Source: Nymphalis io
Taxonomy: Eukaryota > Arthropoda > Insecta > Lepidoptera > Nymphalidae
DNA length: 64,000 bases
Assembly: GCF_905147045.1 (NCBI RefSeq)
Contig: NC_065910.1
Span: 1,736,001-1,800,000 of the forward strand
Direction: 5' to 3'
A model generated the notes under the pieces. That model saw only the letters and a program-made list of their open reading frames with translations, did not search any database and was not told the DNA's origin. Shown piece after piece: positions 22,573 through 37,100 of the stretch. The position numbers and the translations under genes were made by a program. The stretch's first letter is position 1; each line of letters starts with the position of its first letter.

Positions 22573-24857
22573 ATGAAATTTTAAAGCCTTTCGAGGCTTC
22601 TTCCCAAAATGAAAGGACTAAATAACTTTTGAGTCAGCACAGACAGGAACATCACACAAAATTTGTAAGAAGAAGAAGTCTTCCATACATATTTCCGATA
22701 ATCTTTCTTTCTTCCCTTTAGTTATACATTCAACGATCAACGGCAACGCGATTTATTTGATTTCAAATATTCTTCGTTTTAAATTAATCAAATGATTTCC
22801 ACATAAATACTGTTCATAGGGCCAAGTGCAAGAATGTAGGAACTTATACTTGGAAAATGTGTTAATCCAAAACGGTCAGCCATGCATGCGTATCAGATTT
22901 TTTCAATCTGATTGTCGGTAAAGAGGAACATCTCAAATACCACTTTTTATGCTTTTTTACAAACAGGATATGCCTAACACATCGCATTTTAAGAAAGCTA
23001 GTGTAGATACATACATTTATTATTTCTATTTCTGTAACATTTTTAAGCTGGTGTCTTTATTCTGTGTAAAGCCTTCCACGGCTTCCAAGGTTGTTGACCT
23101 TGCTCCATTGGGCATTATCGATAAATATGCTGCGCGGAGACCTAACAACACTTCTGCACTGTGATTGCGGGGAAAAGCGTTTCAGGTCTGTTTACCACAG
23201 TGTCTCTTCCCGCATCGATTTATTTGACAACAGAGAGGATGCATTGCGATTTCCGCGTATCGATTACGTAGAAGAATAGTTAGAAAATTTTAAAAATACA
23301 TTCCGTAAAATAAGACGAAGGTTTCAATAGTTATTGTCTTGCTTAATATTACGATGTAAATAAAAAAAAATCTGATAAGCAGCTTAGAAAAAAAAGCTAA
23401 TTAAAAAAACAGAGATTAATTTCTACGTTTATTTCTATTACTTATAACTGTTTTTAATTTTTATTTCTAAAGGAAAAGGAAATTCTTTATGTAGGTAAAG
23501 GAATCAAAGTAGCTTAAATGAAGGAAATATATTTCTCTTCACCCGTGAGTTGGTACGTGTGTTAATGTTAGTTCTCTTAGAGAGAGTTACCAACAGATAG
23601 TGGTATTTTTTTAGCAATAAATAAGTGTAATAAATAAATTTAAATAATGTTTCTGTAGATATATACGTATTTGAACAATGATGTAATTTATTCTTGAACG
23701 ACAGAAAATTATTTATTTTAATTAAATTAATCACTTACATATTATCAGGACTCGATTAATTAATATATATATAGTATTTAATTTTATTTTGTTATTTAAT
23801 ACCATAATGAAAATAATTCTTATCTAAATATATTAATACATGATTTAATAATAAACAAGGAAGGAACAATTTCGGGAAAATTACATACTTACCTCATTCA
23901 TACACTTTTAAACGAGTAATATTTTATATGACTAATCGACTGATAGCCGAATTACCGAAATGATTCAGAACTGACTAAATCCCATTTCATTTTTGTTACA
24001 GAAGAACTTTAAGAAGAAAAAATATTTCTTTATATTGCTTACTTCAAGACGTTATGACAAACTATGATATACATTATGAAGAAGTTATTTCAGAAAAAAT
24101 TGGATTAAGTTTCTTGATATAAATATCCGTAACTACAAAATGTATGTATGGCATCCGTCGCGACAATAGTGCATACTTATGTAAGCTAAGCTACAAAATT
24201 TTAAAGATATGAATAATACAAAACATAAATAAGTTAAAGCCAAAAAAACCTACGTCAATTTCTAATGATTTTACCAAATATTTTTAGATGATTTTTTAAG
24301 ATGTGATAAATAAAGACATAATATATATTATTTTAATTTATTAATAGATACGATCATTAATATTTCTTGTTTATATAAGTCGTAGTCGTTATTTTAAGGA
24401 CAATTAAACAAATTTTAATATTCTTAGAACATCATAATATATTTTCATACTATTTTTACGTATTCCGCGAAATCCGCCATCTTGTGTTGAGAGTTAAAAT
24501 TTTTATGATTTTGTACGCCATCTATCAAATAGTAGCGGTATTCGGTTATAACTATTAAATATATTCTTAGATGGTAACGGTGTATTTGTACGAGTATGAA
24601 AAAATATATCTTTAATATTTTTTTATTTTATATTATCTGAATAATAAATGAATATAACGTACACATTGTTTTATTAAAACAAAATACCATTTATAATTAA
24701 ATATATGAGTGACATTATTTGTTTGCTTGGCAACATTGCTTGAATCTTTAGTTTATGGTGGAATCGCCGCATGACAGTTGTATAGGGAAAATTAAGAATT
24801 ATGAAGTAGGATATTTTTCCAATTTATTGTGTTTAAATGACAGCAGGAAAAGAAACC
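22573..24857. other. AT-rich sequence upstream of Homer coding start
   Basis: Open frames here (22949-23164, 23091-23279) have no recognisable domain. The last ~130 bases before 24858 must contain the Homer 5' UTR. They include T-rich tttttccaatttattgtgt followed by two AG dinucleotides at 24842-24846 that could act as a splice acceptor, leaving a coding-start exon of only 16-19 bases. Confidence 0.4.
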
Positions 24858-24862
24858 ATGGG
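24858..24862 (+). CDS. Homer: Homer coding exon 1 (ATGGG)
   Basis: The sequence gaaaccATGGG is followed by GTAAGTAT, a near-perfect donor, with a strong start context (A at -3, G at +4). Joined to the next exon, which begins a-GAG-CAG, it gives M-G-E-Q-P-I-F, the invariant Homer N-terminus. The same split inside the glycine codon is known from vertebrate Homer genes. Any 5' UTR part of this exon is not included. Confidence 0.8.
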
Positions 24863-27800
24863 GTAAGTATTATAATAATGTTATTATACATATATTATAA
24901 CATTCAAAAACTAGTTTTGTCTTATAGTTCCGAGGAAATTCCATTTACCTGGGATCTCGATATTTTTAGGGAGGGGATGCATTTTACCAATGCGAAGGGA
25001 TATTTTAGGGTTTTCCTTTAATTGTTGCCTTTTTTATTTGAAACAAATAAAGAATTCGGTGCTTACGTTTATTCATACTTAACATTTGATCGTTAACAAT
25101 CAATGTGCAATTTCAAATTTCGCAATGCCCGTCGAAGCGATTGCATTTGCCTCATTGATTGCATTCGATTACCTCGCCTGTAAGGTCGTCGGGGGACGCT
25201 GGGCCGTAGCTATTTATATTTTTTTATACTTGAATGAGTTTGACGAGCCGAGAGAGCAAATTAGCAGAATTGCCTTCATTAGCAGCTCGCGGCGAAAATA
25301 ACATGCGTATTTTTACTCTAGCTACTCTACCCTTCTTCGAATTTTTCGTTAGCAATAAGAATAATGTTTTAATTTTTATTGATGATTGTAATCTCAATAC
25401 AAATCGCAAATAGAACTAAAAAAAATGAGGGTAGATATTATACTCTATTATTTCGTTGAAGTTTCTCACTGTTGTTATTGTAATTGATAAGATATTTGAA
25501 ATGGTCAAAGTACTTTAATGTGACGTGTGATAACATTATCAGCTGTCATACGCACATGGTGATTGACATATGATACTGCTGTATATCGAATATACAGCAT
25601 CGAATATAAAAAAAAATTATATTAATAATATTAATTGCAAAAAAAGACAAAGATTTCATTGAACTAAATTATTGGTTGTGAAATAGGAATAAACGAATGT
25701 AGCATATAATGCTAAAGTTTTGCTTTGATCTTTATAAGTCTTAATATTTTCAATGAATTCTAAGCAGATATAATAGTTAATTTTGTATTTTTATAATTCT
25801 GGCTTCAAATTTTTTTTTGTTTTTTTTTTTTTGTAATTAAATTAAACAAAAATTATTTTATATTACAAAAGATGTTTTAATAAAAACCGTCAGTGTGTTA
25901 TAAAAATCAATCAATTTGATGGGTATGTTTAATGACTTTAGTGCCAATAATACTTTAGTAAACTTAAGTAATGAATGAAATAAAAAAAAACAATTCTTGC
26001 GAAATAAACCTCAAATATATATATTAATATACATGAAAGTATTTGCTATCACAATACATTTACTCCATTATATCAATACCATTTAGTATCATATTTATTG
26101 AATTAAGTAACAATATTCAAATATATTAACAATCATTGATATCAATATTAATTACTGTCAATCCTCATTATGTTGTACACAATATTCAAAGATTCTCTGC
26201 ATATTTAATAACAATATAAATTATATCACTATATCTTTCTCATTTGTGCGGTTAAACATGATAGCAATATAATTATTTGAACTCATTCGACAAAAATAAA
26301 ATGAAACCGTTGTAAATAAGGGCATTAAATTGCTAACTCCTTTTTGAATAGATCTTTTTGGTTATAAGATGATAGTGACAAGTCATAAAAAAAAAAAAAC
26401 AAAATAAAATTAGAATTGTACTTAATTGAGTCTATAATTAATTATAATAATATGCTGGGATATTTTTCACTCACTGTCATTTGATCCCAAATTAAGCTTG
26501 TACAGAGCATGTACTATGGAAACCAGACAACTGATATACTATATATACTATTTTTCTATTGTAAATGCATACTTATATAGATAATTACACCCAGACTCAG
26601 GACAGACATGTTCATGCACACAAATATCTATCTTGGGTGGGAATCGAACCCACAACTTTCGGCATGAATAGCAAGTATCTACCAACCACGCCAACCAGCC
26701 CGACATAATAAACTATATTAATATAATAATAATAATCAGAATTTATAGTTAAGCATTATCAGCAAACAGATTATTGGGGTCTGATGTTATTTGTATGTTA
26801 AGGAATATCCCAAATGCTTGCGATTTAAAACTACCGTATGTAGATTGTTATTTCATAGTCATATCCTGTATGCATTCCAGAGCATTACCAATAAGGTTCA
26901 TTATAATTTACTATGCGTTGCATGTGATAAGACAAATATGTAACTTATCTCGTAGTGGTTAATTTATGGTGCTAGTTTGGTGGTACATGTCTAATCAATA
27001 TTTTAATTAGGTATGTATTTTCGCTGTAGTTGTTAGTTATCTTCCTAATTCCATTTTAATCGGAACAGTCGTTAAAACGATATAGACATACGTCATATTA
27101 TTAATCTGGATTAGGGTAACCACCAGTTACCGAAATAATAAAGTCAGATTAATTATTTCGGCTAAATAGTCAAAGCTAATTGGTCGTCTATCACGTCATC
27201 GGTTGCAATCGACCAATGAAAGTTCGTGAAATTAATTAATTTTATTTGGATTCGTGTTTTAGAAATTGGATACTGTGATTATTCAAAATTGCAATTTTAA
27301 TTTGTTTATTTATTCGTCAAGGTTTATGTTTCAAAGATGAAAGGTTTGTATTTGTGGAATTTGAATAATTATTTCTATGTTAGATATCCATTTATTGAAT
27401 AAGGCTATATAACTTTATGTTACGACTTTGAAAAGCGGAGCAGTTAGTATAAGTGTAAATCAATAAGACTGATTGAAATAAACATCTTTGCTAGAAGTTT
27501 AACGCATTTAGCTGTGAACTCAGTTAGTCACTGCTTGATAGTAAATAGAAAATATTAAGCAGTATTTCATCCAAAGTCTCTTTTAAACTCGTTTTGAGTC
27601 ACTCATTTATGAATACATTTCAAGAAGCATCATCAAGAGCATTTTTGTATATTGTAAATAATAATTTGTCAGCCTACATTACAGTGGTATGTGGTACAGA
27701 TGTATGTGGTACACAACCGCTCGACAGTTACAGTACACGCACATGTTACGAACGCTTGATAAATTGGCGAAAATTCGTTTGCGTAAATTCCTATGTGATA

Positions 27801-28077
27801 AAAGTGTATTTTTTATTATCGAACGAGCATATGGGCCACCTTATGGTAAGTAGTCACCAACACCCATAACATTGGTATTGTAAGAAATGTTAACTATCGC
27901 TTACATCGCCAATGCGCCACCAACCTTGGGAACTAAGATGTTATGTTACTTGTGCCTGTAATAACACTGGCTCACTCACCCTTTAAACAGGAACACAACA
28001 CTACCCAGTACTGTTTTGCGGTAGAATATCTGATGAGTGGGTGGTACCTACCCAGACGAGCTTGCACAAAGCTCTAC

Positions 28078-28135
<58 letters not shown>

Positions 28136-31100
28136 CTATATATAACTATATGTATATATAAGGTGACAGTGGCCCCGAGATTCGTGTCGCCCAAGGGCTT
28201 CTACATGGCCTAATTCGGCTATACTCTTGACGTATTTACTGATATTAGTTTCTTATTTATGACAAATAGAAACAAAAGCACACATTATGTATTTAAATTA
28301 TTCCCGCCTCCAACAAAATTGTTACTTTCAATTCTGTTATAAAATATAGGTTATTTAAAAATACGTATATATAATATCTATATAAAGGTTTCTGAACGTT
28401 TTCTAGGGAAATGGAAAATTGAATGCATAAAACTTCTTTTATGTAACTTCCCCGAGGCAAGCTTTACATCTCGGTTTATTTAAGTACATTATGTACCATT
28501 TATATATAACTTTAATCGCTGCTGTATATGTATTTACTGGTTCTATTTTTAAATATTTTTAATAGTATATAGCAGTCTCACCACGCACAATTTGTCTAGT
28601 AAATTGAAAGAGCTCGTAAAGCCCACTCTGTCCCACTACTGGGCAAAGACTTTCTTTCCGTTGAAGGATAAGGCGTGGAGCTTAATCTGACATGCTCTTC
28701 GTGCGACATATGTTTTAATGAATGATTTATAAAAACAAATTAAGCATATTGTTACTCGATGGTACTTGTCGGAGCTCATTGTATTCATAAGAGAGCTAGT
28801 GTTGTTATTGGCCAAAACGAATATAAACATTTTGTCTCAAGGGTAGCAGGTCATTAGCAGTGTCTGGCTCGCAGAAGTGTCTAGGACAATGACTTACAAT
28901 ACGACTATTGACTTTCCTAATATAAACAAAGAAAAACCAGGCAATTTTTATTTATATTACCCTTAAAATGTGTATGAAGGTTGTATGTTCTTTGTTATTT
29001 GGTACATATGTACATATCTCTCTCTAACGTGTGCAGCATAAGTTTTTCATCTCACTCGATCAAATTTGTAAAACGTAGTTAGGGTATTAAAATATCATGT
29101 TCAGAAGGGCTATTCCTCACCCCCAGAAAACGGTCGTGAACGTGTGTCTTGAAATTGTATAATTTCAAGAATACACGTATCAAATTAGTATATCAGCTTA
29201 GGCGAATAATAAAGTGAGTTCTTAGAGAATAGCACTGCGGGACACTAAATAATATTATCAACACATTGATTAATATTGACTCTTTTTATTATGTAGTATA
29301 AAACACGCGTCACGTATTGTACAAAGAACTATCAAGTTGCTATAGTATACGGGGATCATGTTAGCGGGTTAATAACATAGCTTAGAGAATCGTTCATATT
29401 TATATTAATGTATGACTGCATGCGGCTATTTTTGTATATAAATAACGCATTAAATAATGAAATATGAAGCGATTCTATATTAAACGTATCATACTCGATA
29501 CTAAGTATGTAAAAAAGCATGAAAACAATTTTAACATTAATATTATAAAATAAAATTTATTTATAAATAATACAGATTTAAAAAGTGTAAAATGAATGAA
29601 GCTAACGGTATTTTTTATACTAGATTTTAAACAGTTGCAAAAATTTAAATTAATTAATTTCAACCTAGAAGCCCAATTCTACTAATTTAAATAACTGTTA
29701 AAATACGTTGCCGGTTCGATTCCGATCCAACTTCGACTGTATCTCGACTGGATCGTTGTGTTAATAGAATAGAAAAACGGTTTAACGGCAACGATTTCAT
29801 TTCGATTCGATCGGTACAAAGTGAGAACTTCTTAGAACAATTGATCGTCTAGTACTCGTAAATTTTACTACTCAAGTTCTATACTAACAGAGGTTTAGTC
29901 GACGGAGTTACTTTATTAATTATAATATTAGCCTGATAAATTATATTTCATTTGAAAATCTGCACCAATCAGTTGGGTTGGTTTTAATGCGCTGATTTCA
30001 GTATCTACATCTTCGATATCATTATTTTTCGTTAGATAACCCATTTATGACTAGTTCTTTGGTGCTGTTAAGTAGCAAGTATGCACTGTATATTTATTTA
30101 AAATTCAATTATATGTGTAAATACATATTTTCACATACTGTATGTGATGCTGATACCTGACTTAGGAACAGACGAAAGTGCGTAAAAAATATATATATTT
30201 ATTATAAAAGATATATATAACATCGCGTTATGTACCACGAGGGCGGAGCAGTCACGTTAACAGGGGTGAAAAAACGTGAAGATTGTTTAAATAAATAGGG
30301 GGCAGGTGTTAGATAGCCTATGTGTTAAGTCAGGGTATAATTTATCTAGCGTCACGGTAGCATGCGAAAGCGATCCCGTGGCGCTCCTCGTTAAGTTGGA
30401 AAGGGTACCGCTGGTTTTTTAGTGGGTATTCCGATGTTCGAGGCGCACTCGGCGTCTTTTACACCGGTGAACTCCACATACCCCCCTCCCCACTGTTCCC
30501 GTGGGGGAAATGCGTAAAGCGTTTTTCCAGCGTAAGTTTTAAGCGCAAGCGATCCCGTGGCGACCCTCATTAAGACGGAAAAGGTACCTGGTTTTTGGTG
30601 GGTATACCGATGTTCGGGGCGCACTCGGCGCCTTGTACACCGGAGAACCCAACATATGATCCCCTGGGGCACGCGCGTTTTAAAAAAAAAGAGGGTGTAA
30701 GTAATCTCAATTCCGCATTTTATATATATATATATATAAATACATATGTATATATACATATGTATTTATATATATATATTATATTATATATATTATCAGG
30801 GTTTTTAGGCGAATATACATATGTATATATATGTATATATACATATGTATATTCGCCTAAAAACCCTGTCACTGTATCGTTCCAATTGCATTCAAAACAA
30901 GAAAATTAATCATGTTTATATAAATATCAGCCTTCGTACACGACCTAATTATGAGTGGCCCAATTGAAGGAAACGTGATACCGCTCTTTGATTTTGAACT
31001 ATAATTGCTGGATCGAGACTTCTATTAAGTCTGAATTTGTAATATGTATATACATATAATAGCGGCCATTTTATATAAACCTTGTTTGTAAGGCTTGTTT

Positions 31101-34100
31101 GTATTTGTAACTAAAATTGTACGTTCTAGAAACAAATAAAAAAAATAACTTTTCTAATTTTCTGGAAAAGTATTTTCAAACAGTGCGAACTTTAATGTTC
31201 AAATTAAATGTAACTCACTAACAAAATATATAATAACATCATGAAAAAATGTAACGTTGTCCAGGAACGGAAGATTTTTGCTTACCCATTTTCTGTATAT
31301 ACATAGTAATTATACATAGTATTCTTTTATATAATACGCGCAGTATTTGCTGGGAAAATTATAAATAATGATGTATCGTGTAAATAAATATAATGTGTTG
31401 CTATTATATTGTAAGAAATTGGTAATAACTTCCAGTAACTACCTGTGAATGTCCCATTGTTGGGCTAAGGCTTCCTCTCCCTTTTTGAGGAGAAGATTTT
31501 AGAGCTGCTTCCATCGGTTAAGATTCACGCGCTCTTATCACTGGGCCATTTCGTCTCGGTTAATATCTTCGACCATTGTTAAAAATATTCATAAAACGGT
31601 TGTATTTAATAACGATATTTCGTTACAGAGAGCAGCCGATTTTCACGTGCAAGGCGCACGTGTTCCACATAGACCCAAAGACGAAGCGTTCCTGGATGTC
31701 GGCCAGTTCTGCGGCGGTCTCCGTGTCGTTCTTCTATGATTCATCACGGAATTTGTACCGCATCATCAGCGTTGAAGGCACCAAGGTATGATAAATAGTA
31801 GTCTTGACGAGTAATTTTTACGATGAAACGTAAATGAAAGGAAATATTTAATATTCGTTTTAAATTAGAGACAAGGGTAGAAAGCTATCATGCTGAGATT
31901 ACAGGATAGACAGATAATATTAAAAAAATATTACAATATGACAAATGAAATTCTGTAGTAGATAGAACACGTGGACCTTAGCCGAGGACCATGAGTTGGT
32001 ATCTTGGTAAAGTAAAGTAAAAGTTAAGCCTGTGAATGTCTCACTGCTGGGCTAAGGCCACCTTTTGTGGAGGAAGCTTGGAACTTATTCAATCATGCTC
32101 CAATGCAGAGACACGTGGGTTGTTTTCTCACGATGTTTTCCTTCAACACAATCAATCTGGGTACAAGATAAATTATAAACACATGTGATCACATGAAAAT
32201 TCACTGTGGCTTGCCTGGGTATCATACCCAGGTTCGCAACCATCGGTTTTTTTTTTATATTCGCCGGGAGGGCAAATGACTCTATTCCACCTGATGGTAA
32301 GTGGTAGTAGAGTCCAAACGCGACGACGGCCAGTACAGACGTGACGCAACCATCGGTTTTCATGTTTAGTTTCATCGCGTGTTGACGGTGAAAGAAAACT
32401 TATCGTGAGGACATGTTAGTACCGACTAGTATTGCACCAGGTTGCTGGCAAATGATCCAATTAGTATTTTAATAAAATAAGTCTTTGCCAAAAAGTGGGA
32501 AATTTACGGTATAAGCTTATTTTCTCATTCGTTCAAATGTATTACGTAGAAACAAATGAAATACTATTTATTCAAAATCAAGCGAAAGCCTTTCATTAAA
32601 ACGAACGAAAGAGCACACATATCCAACTAAAGTAAAACGTTTAGAAACTTCATACAATGTAAAACTAAAAACGAAATACAATAGTTCTAAGCGTGGAACA
32701 AAAGTTTCGACATTCACATATCAGTTTAAGTGAAACTCGGCTATGAATTATTATTTTCCGAGCGCTAATCGATCATATGTTCCGCATCGTTACATAAGGA
32801 AACCCAGATAATTTAACGTTTTCAACATTTATCTCGTTATTGAATGTTGCAATGAGATGTGTTGGACGATATATTGCGATACGGTGATAAGATTAAAATT
32901 TCAAATGCTTAATATTTGTAGATTTTTGTTAAGGAAATATTTTATTAGAGGCTCTGGAAAATGGGCTATCATAGAAACAAATTTTCTTTTCTATATCTAT
33001 GTATTCGCAAATACTAAATACGAATGTTATTTTAGTTATGCATTTTAAATATGGAATGTGTACCTTTTTTCGTAATTCATTATCAAATTAGATAGCTAAA
33101 CAATTTAGAGACTGACATAAACGGCCAGCGATATTAATTCGTCAAATAATGTGAAACTGATACAGTCATACAGATACTGGTGGTAGGGCTTTGTGCAAGC
33201 TCGTCTGGGTAGGTACCGCCCACTCATCAGATATTCTACCGCAAAACAGCTATACTTGATATTGTTGTGTTCCGGTTTGAAGGGTGAGTGAGCCAGTGTA
33301 ATTACAGGCACAAGGGACATAAAATCTTAGTTCCCAAGGTTCGTGGCGCATTGGCTATAAGCGATGGTTGACATTTCTTACAATGCCAATGTCTAAGGGC
33401 GTTTGGTGACCACTTACCATCAGGTGGCCCATATGCTCGTCCACCTTCCTATTCTATATATAAAAAAAAGTCATATATATGAAAATTATGTACCAAAGAA
33501 ATATGACAAATAATTAAACTTCACAAGAAAAACCAATTAAGCAATAGATTGAATATAAAAATTGGTTGGTTTCGTTAAAATGCATTGTTCTGTTGCAATA
33601 TTCGGCAATGGCAATCTTTAAATTCGATCTTTACTGGTTATTTTCTATGTAGATACATTTTTTTCCTCTTTAAGAATTAATTTGCCACCACAAAACAATT
33701 GAATGGTGGTAATGCGACGTGAAATGCTTGAGGCCCGATTTCATGGTTAGCAGCGCATGTGCGATGCACGGAATGGTCAATTTCTAAGAATGACACTATC
33801 CATAAGAAAATATGTATATTGATTACTGTAGTCTAGCAAAATAAGTCGCGGTTTCGATCGTGGATAGTTACACAAAATGTATACATAGTTTTCAACAAGA
33901 TAAATCACACGCGTATTACTGTATTCATGTTTCTTGGTGTTCTAAAATTAATGACAATTTGAATAAGTCAATTGCCTTGTCGATGTCGAAGTTTGACAAG
34001 GTGCTAAATCTCATAAATACTTAAAAAACCTTCGTTAGTTCGTTCTCTTTATTAGGTTTTTGTCATATATCAAATTATTGTCTTATAGTACATATATATA

Positions 34101-37100
34101 TATATATATATATATACTAATAGTCATGAAGTCAGCCAGGACATTGTATCTTGTATTATATATTATTTTATTCAATCCTAATAAATCACTCGTTTAGAAA
34201 CCACTTATTCATAAGACTTAGTCATCTTTACAGGACAGTAAAAAAATAGTGCAGACATTGAGCGTCCGAACATCACAGCTAATTAAATATTTCCGGTCAA
34301 TGATACACAGCACACTATTACATCTAGACATTCAAAAGATGACAGTTTGTCCAACTCAATCGGTGGTGTTCATGAAGTTTTCGGAAATTTCAGTTGTTTT
34401 TTTCTATTCAATTCATCCACCTGGTCCTGATAAAGCATCTCTTATATCGTGTATATTAGATGATGATTGATGATCACCGTTTATTTTTTGAATACGATCT
34501 ATTATGTATCTCTTGCTATCTAACCAAGCTTATGCAAATTTATAGACTATTTACGTATGTGGCGTGCCATGCACATAGCTTGCGTCGAAATTGAAAATTA
34601 TCATCTCGTTGGACCGGTTTAGATTTAGTACAAAATATTAGAATAACAGAAAATATATATTTAGGAAAAACGACTCAACGTCTCGTTTTATAGAGCTAGT
34701 TGAAAAACAGAATTCATACACGTACATTGACAGCAACGTTTTCAACGAATGAAGAATCAAATATATGCATTTGCTGGTTTGTAAACAGTAAATAATCTTT
34801 TTCTCAATGAGAAAGCGATAACAGTATAACATCACTGAGCAAGAGCGTGTTGTTATTGAATTATATTCAAATCAATCGTAAATTATATAAATTAAACGTT
34901 ACTTAATTTATTGGGCAAATTGATTGAAAACCTTAATGCGAGCAGCGAGTAATCAGTATACATGAAAATTGACAACTGCCAACATTATAACATAAAGTCC
35001 GAAGCAACCAGTAAGGTAACCATGGTAAATTTTAATATAGACGATAAGAAAGATTACTGAATAGGTAATGAGGATTAAACAATGAACTTAACAAATTAAA
35101 TATCACAGTTTAATTGTTTAAGAAAAAATATATCTCCCAATGCATTCGAGGTTCGGTTTTATTACGTACATAATCATTATTTGAATCCTTAGGTACGGAT
35201 AAATCACGTTAGGGACTCGGGATATATAACGGTTAGCAAATATTACATCGAATCTAACTCGAAATAGTGGCACGTAAACTAAGCCTAGGTGAAGGCTTTG
35301 TGTACTGGTGGTAGGACTTTTTACTGGTGGTAGAGCTTTGTGCAAGCTCGTCTGGGTAGGTACCACCCATTCATCAGATATTTTACCGCAAAACAGCAGT
35401 ATTCGGTATTGTTGTGTTCCGGTTTGAAGGGTGAGTGAGCTAGTGTAATTACAGGCACAAGGGACAACATCTTAGTTTCCAAGGTTGGTGGCGCATTGGC
35501 GAAGTAAGCGATGGTTAACATTTCTTACAATGCCAATGTCTATGGGCGTTGGTGACCACTTACTATCAGGTGGCTCATATGCTCGTCCGCTTACCTATAC
35601 TAAAAAAAAAATTACGTGACAATTACGTTCCCACGTCTGGTAGTGTGTTTATTAGTATGTGTTTTATATTTGTTATCTATAGCATTGTCATTATTTGTTG
35701 GATAGCGCCACTAACCTCTCTCTCTTGTCCCTGTGTACAAGAGTGTGTGCGTGTGACTGCACAGGCTCACTCACTCTTCAAACCAGAACACAAGAACACT
35801 AAGTGTTTTTGTCAGACGGACTTGTACAAAGCCCTACCAAGTCAATTAACTATATATGATTCTTCAATCCTAATAATAAATAAAATAAATAATATTTTTA
35901 TTATTGTCCGCTATGCGTTCCTAAACTATTCATCTGATTCTGCATAAACCAGCGAAGTTTCTTACCAAAATTTGACCAAAGAACAAGAATTTTGCTTTGC
36001 ATGTCCTTCAAAATGTTTATCTTCGTGCGAAAGGGGTAGGTTTCGGGGTAGTTAGTACTAAGTAAAAACCATAAATATTTTATTATATAACTTATGTTTT
36101 TTTTTACGAAATTGTTCCAGGCGGTTATCAACAGTACGATTACAGCAAACATGACGTTCACTAAGACATCGCAGAAGTTCGGTCAGTGGAGCGACGTGAG
36201 GGCGAACACCGTGTATGGACTCGGATTTGCTTCGGAAGCTGAGTTGGGGAAGGTAAGTTGAACATTGTCGACTTGATCATAACTAAAGTTAATAGCATTT
36301 GTTATTATTTTAGTTCTTAATTGACCTAAATCTTTTCTTTTACATCCAAAGATGAAAGAACTATTTTCGCTTCTTATGGTTCGCCTACGTTGGATTTTAA
36401 TTAATAAAAACATAATATTTCAGCGGGATAAAATACTAAAATGTTCTAAGAATATAATAATAATATCCTGGGACATTTTTCACACACCATCTGATCCCAA
36501 ATTAAGCTTGTACAGAGCTTGTTATATGGAAACCAGACAACTGATATACTACATATACTATTTTTCTTTTGTAAATACATATTTATATATAAACAGACAT
36601 GTTCATGCACACAAATATCTGTCCTGGGTGGGAATCGAACCCACAACCTTCGGCGTGAAAGGCAAGCATCCACCAACCACGCCAACCGGCTCATCGTTAT
36701 AAAAGTTTTTTTTTAAAAAATCATGATTTGTGTAGTAATATTCATAAATAAACGGTAAAGACCTTGGGAATGCTTTTGTGTATTAGCATAAACATTTTTA
36801 AGATTACACACTGCACCTTATGACGTAGTTTTGGCGTTCGTTACATGGTTGACTTAAAAACATTAGTTGTCATGTGTCAATTGTCTTTGACAGGTGCAAC
36901 TATAATTATGTTTATTCAACATTTGAAAAATACCGCTAAATTTGACGTCTCGTCATAATGCAAATTTTTATGCATTATGCATTTTTGAACTAATTTTAAT
37001 TTATTTTCTTTGAGATGCTCTTTGAGATTTGTCTAAGGCTTCACTTTCCTTCCGGTCATTGGGTCATAATGGTGACCTAAATTAGTTTTTGCAGATTTTG

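Larger units (their letters stand above)
24863..31628 (+). other. Homer intron 1
   Basis: A 6.8-kb intron from GTAAGT to ttacag. It holds a family C SINE (26446-26702), a family B repeat plus (TA)n (27818-28134), a degraded SINE A-like relic (about 28620-28750, tgtcccactactgggcaaag), a GC-rich family E pair (30362-30690), AT palindromes (30725-30868) and a SINE A remnant (31433-31560). The rest is AT-rich. The 71-codon frame at 25086-25301 has no recognisable domain. Confidence 0.7.
31786..36120 (+). other. Homer intron 2
   Basis: A 4.3-kb intron (GTATGA to ttccag). Besides the nested cluster at 31953-32415 it contains family B repeats at 33177-33470 and 35326-35612, a minus-strand family B relic (about 35700-35855) and a short (TA)n at 34088-34116. 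The rest is AT-rich without further signal. Confidence 0.75.

Noticed and set aside
25086..25301. 71-codon frame after Homer exon 1
   Set aside because: No acceptor and donor pair that would place it in phase with Homer, and no homology that I recognise.
30391..30759. 122-codon minus frame
   Set aside because: Runs through the GC-rich family E tandem and a TA microsatellite; a repeat shadow.
36352..36716. Frames reading SWVGIEPTTFGVKGKHPPTT and similar
   Set aside because: Translations of the SINE family C head; recurring pieces of this kind are a known contaminant of predicted proteins.
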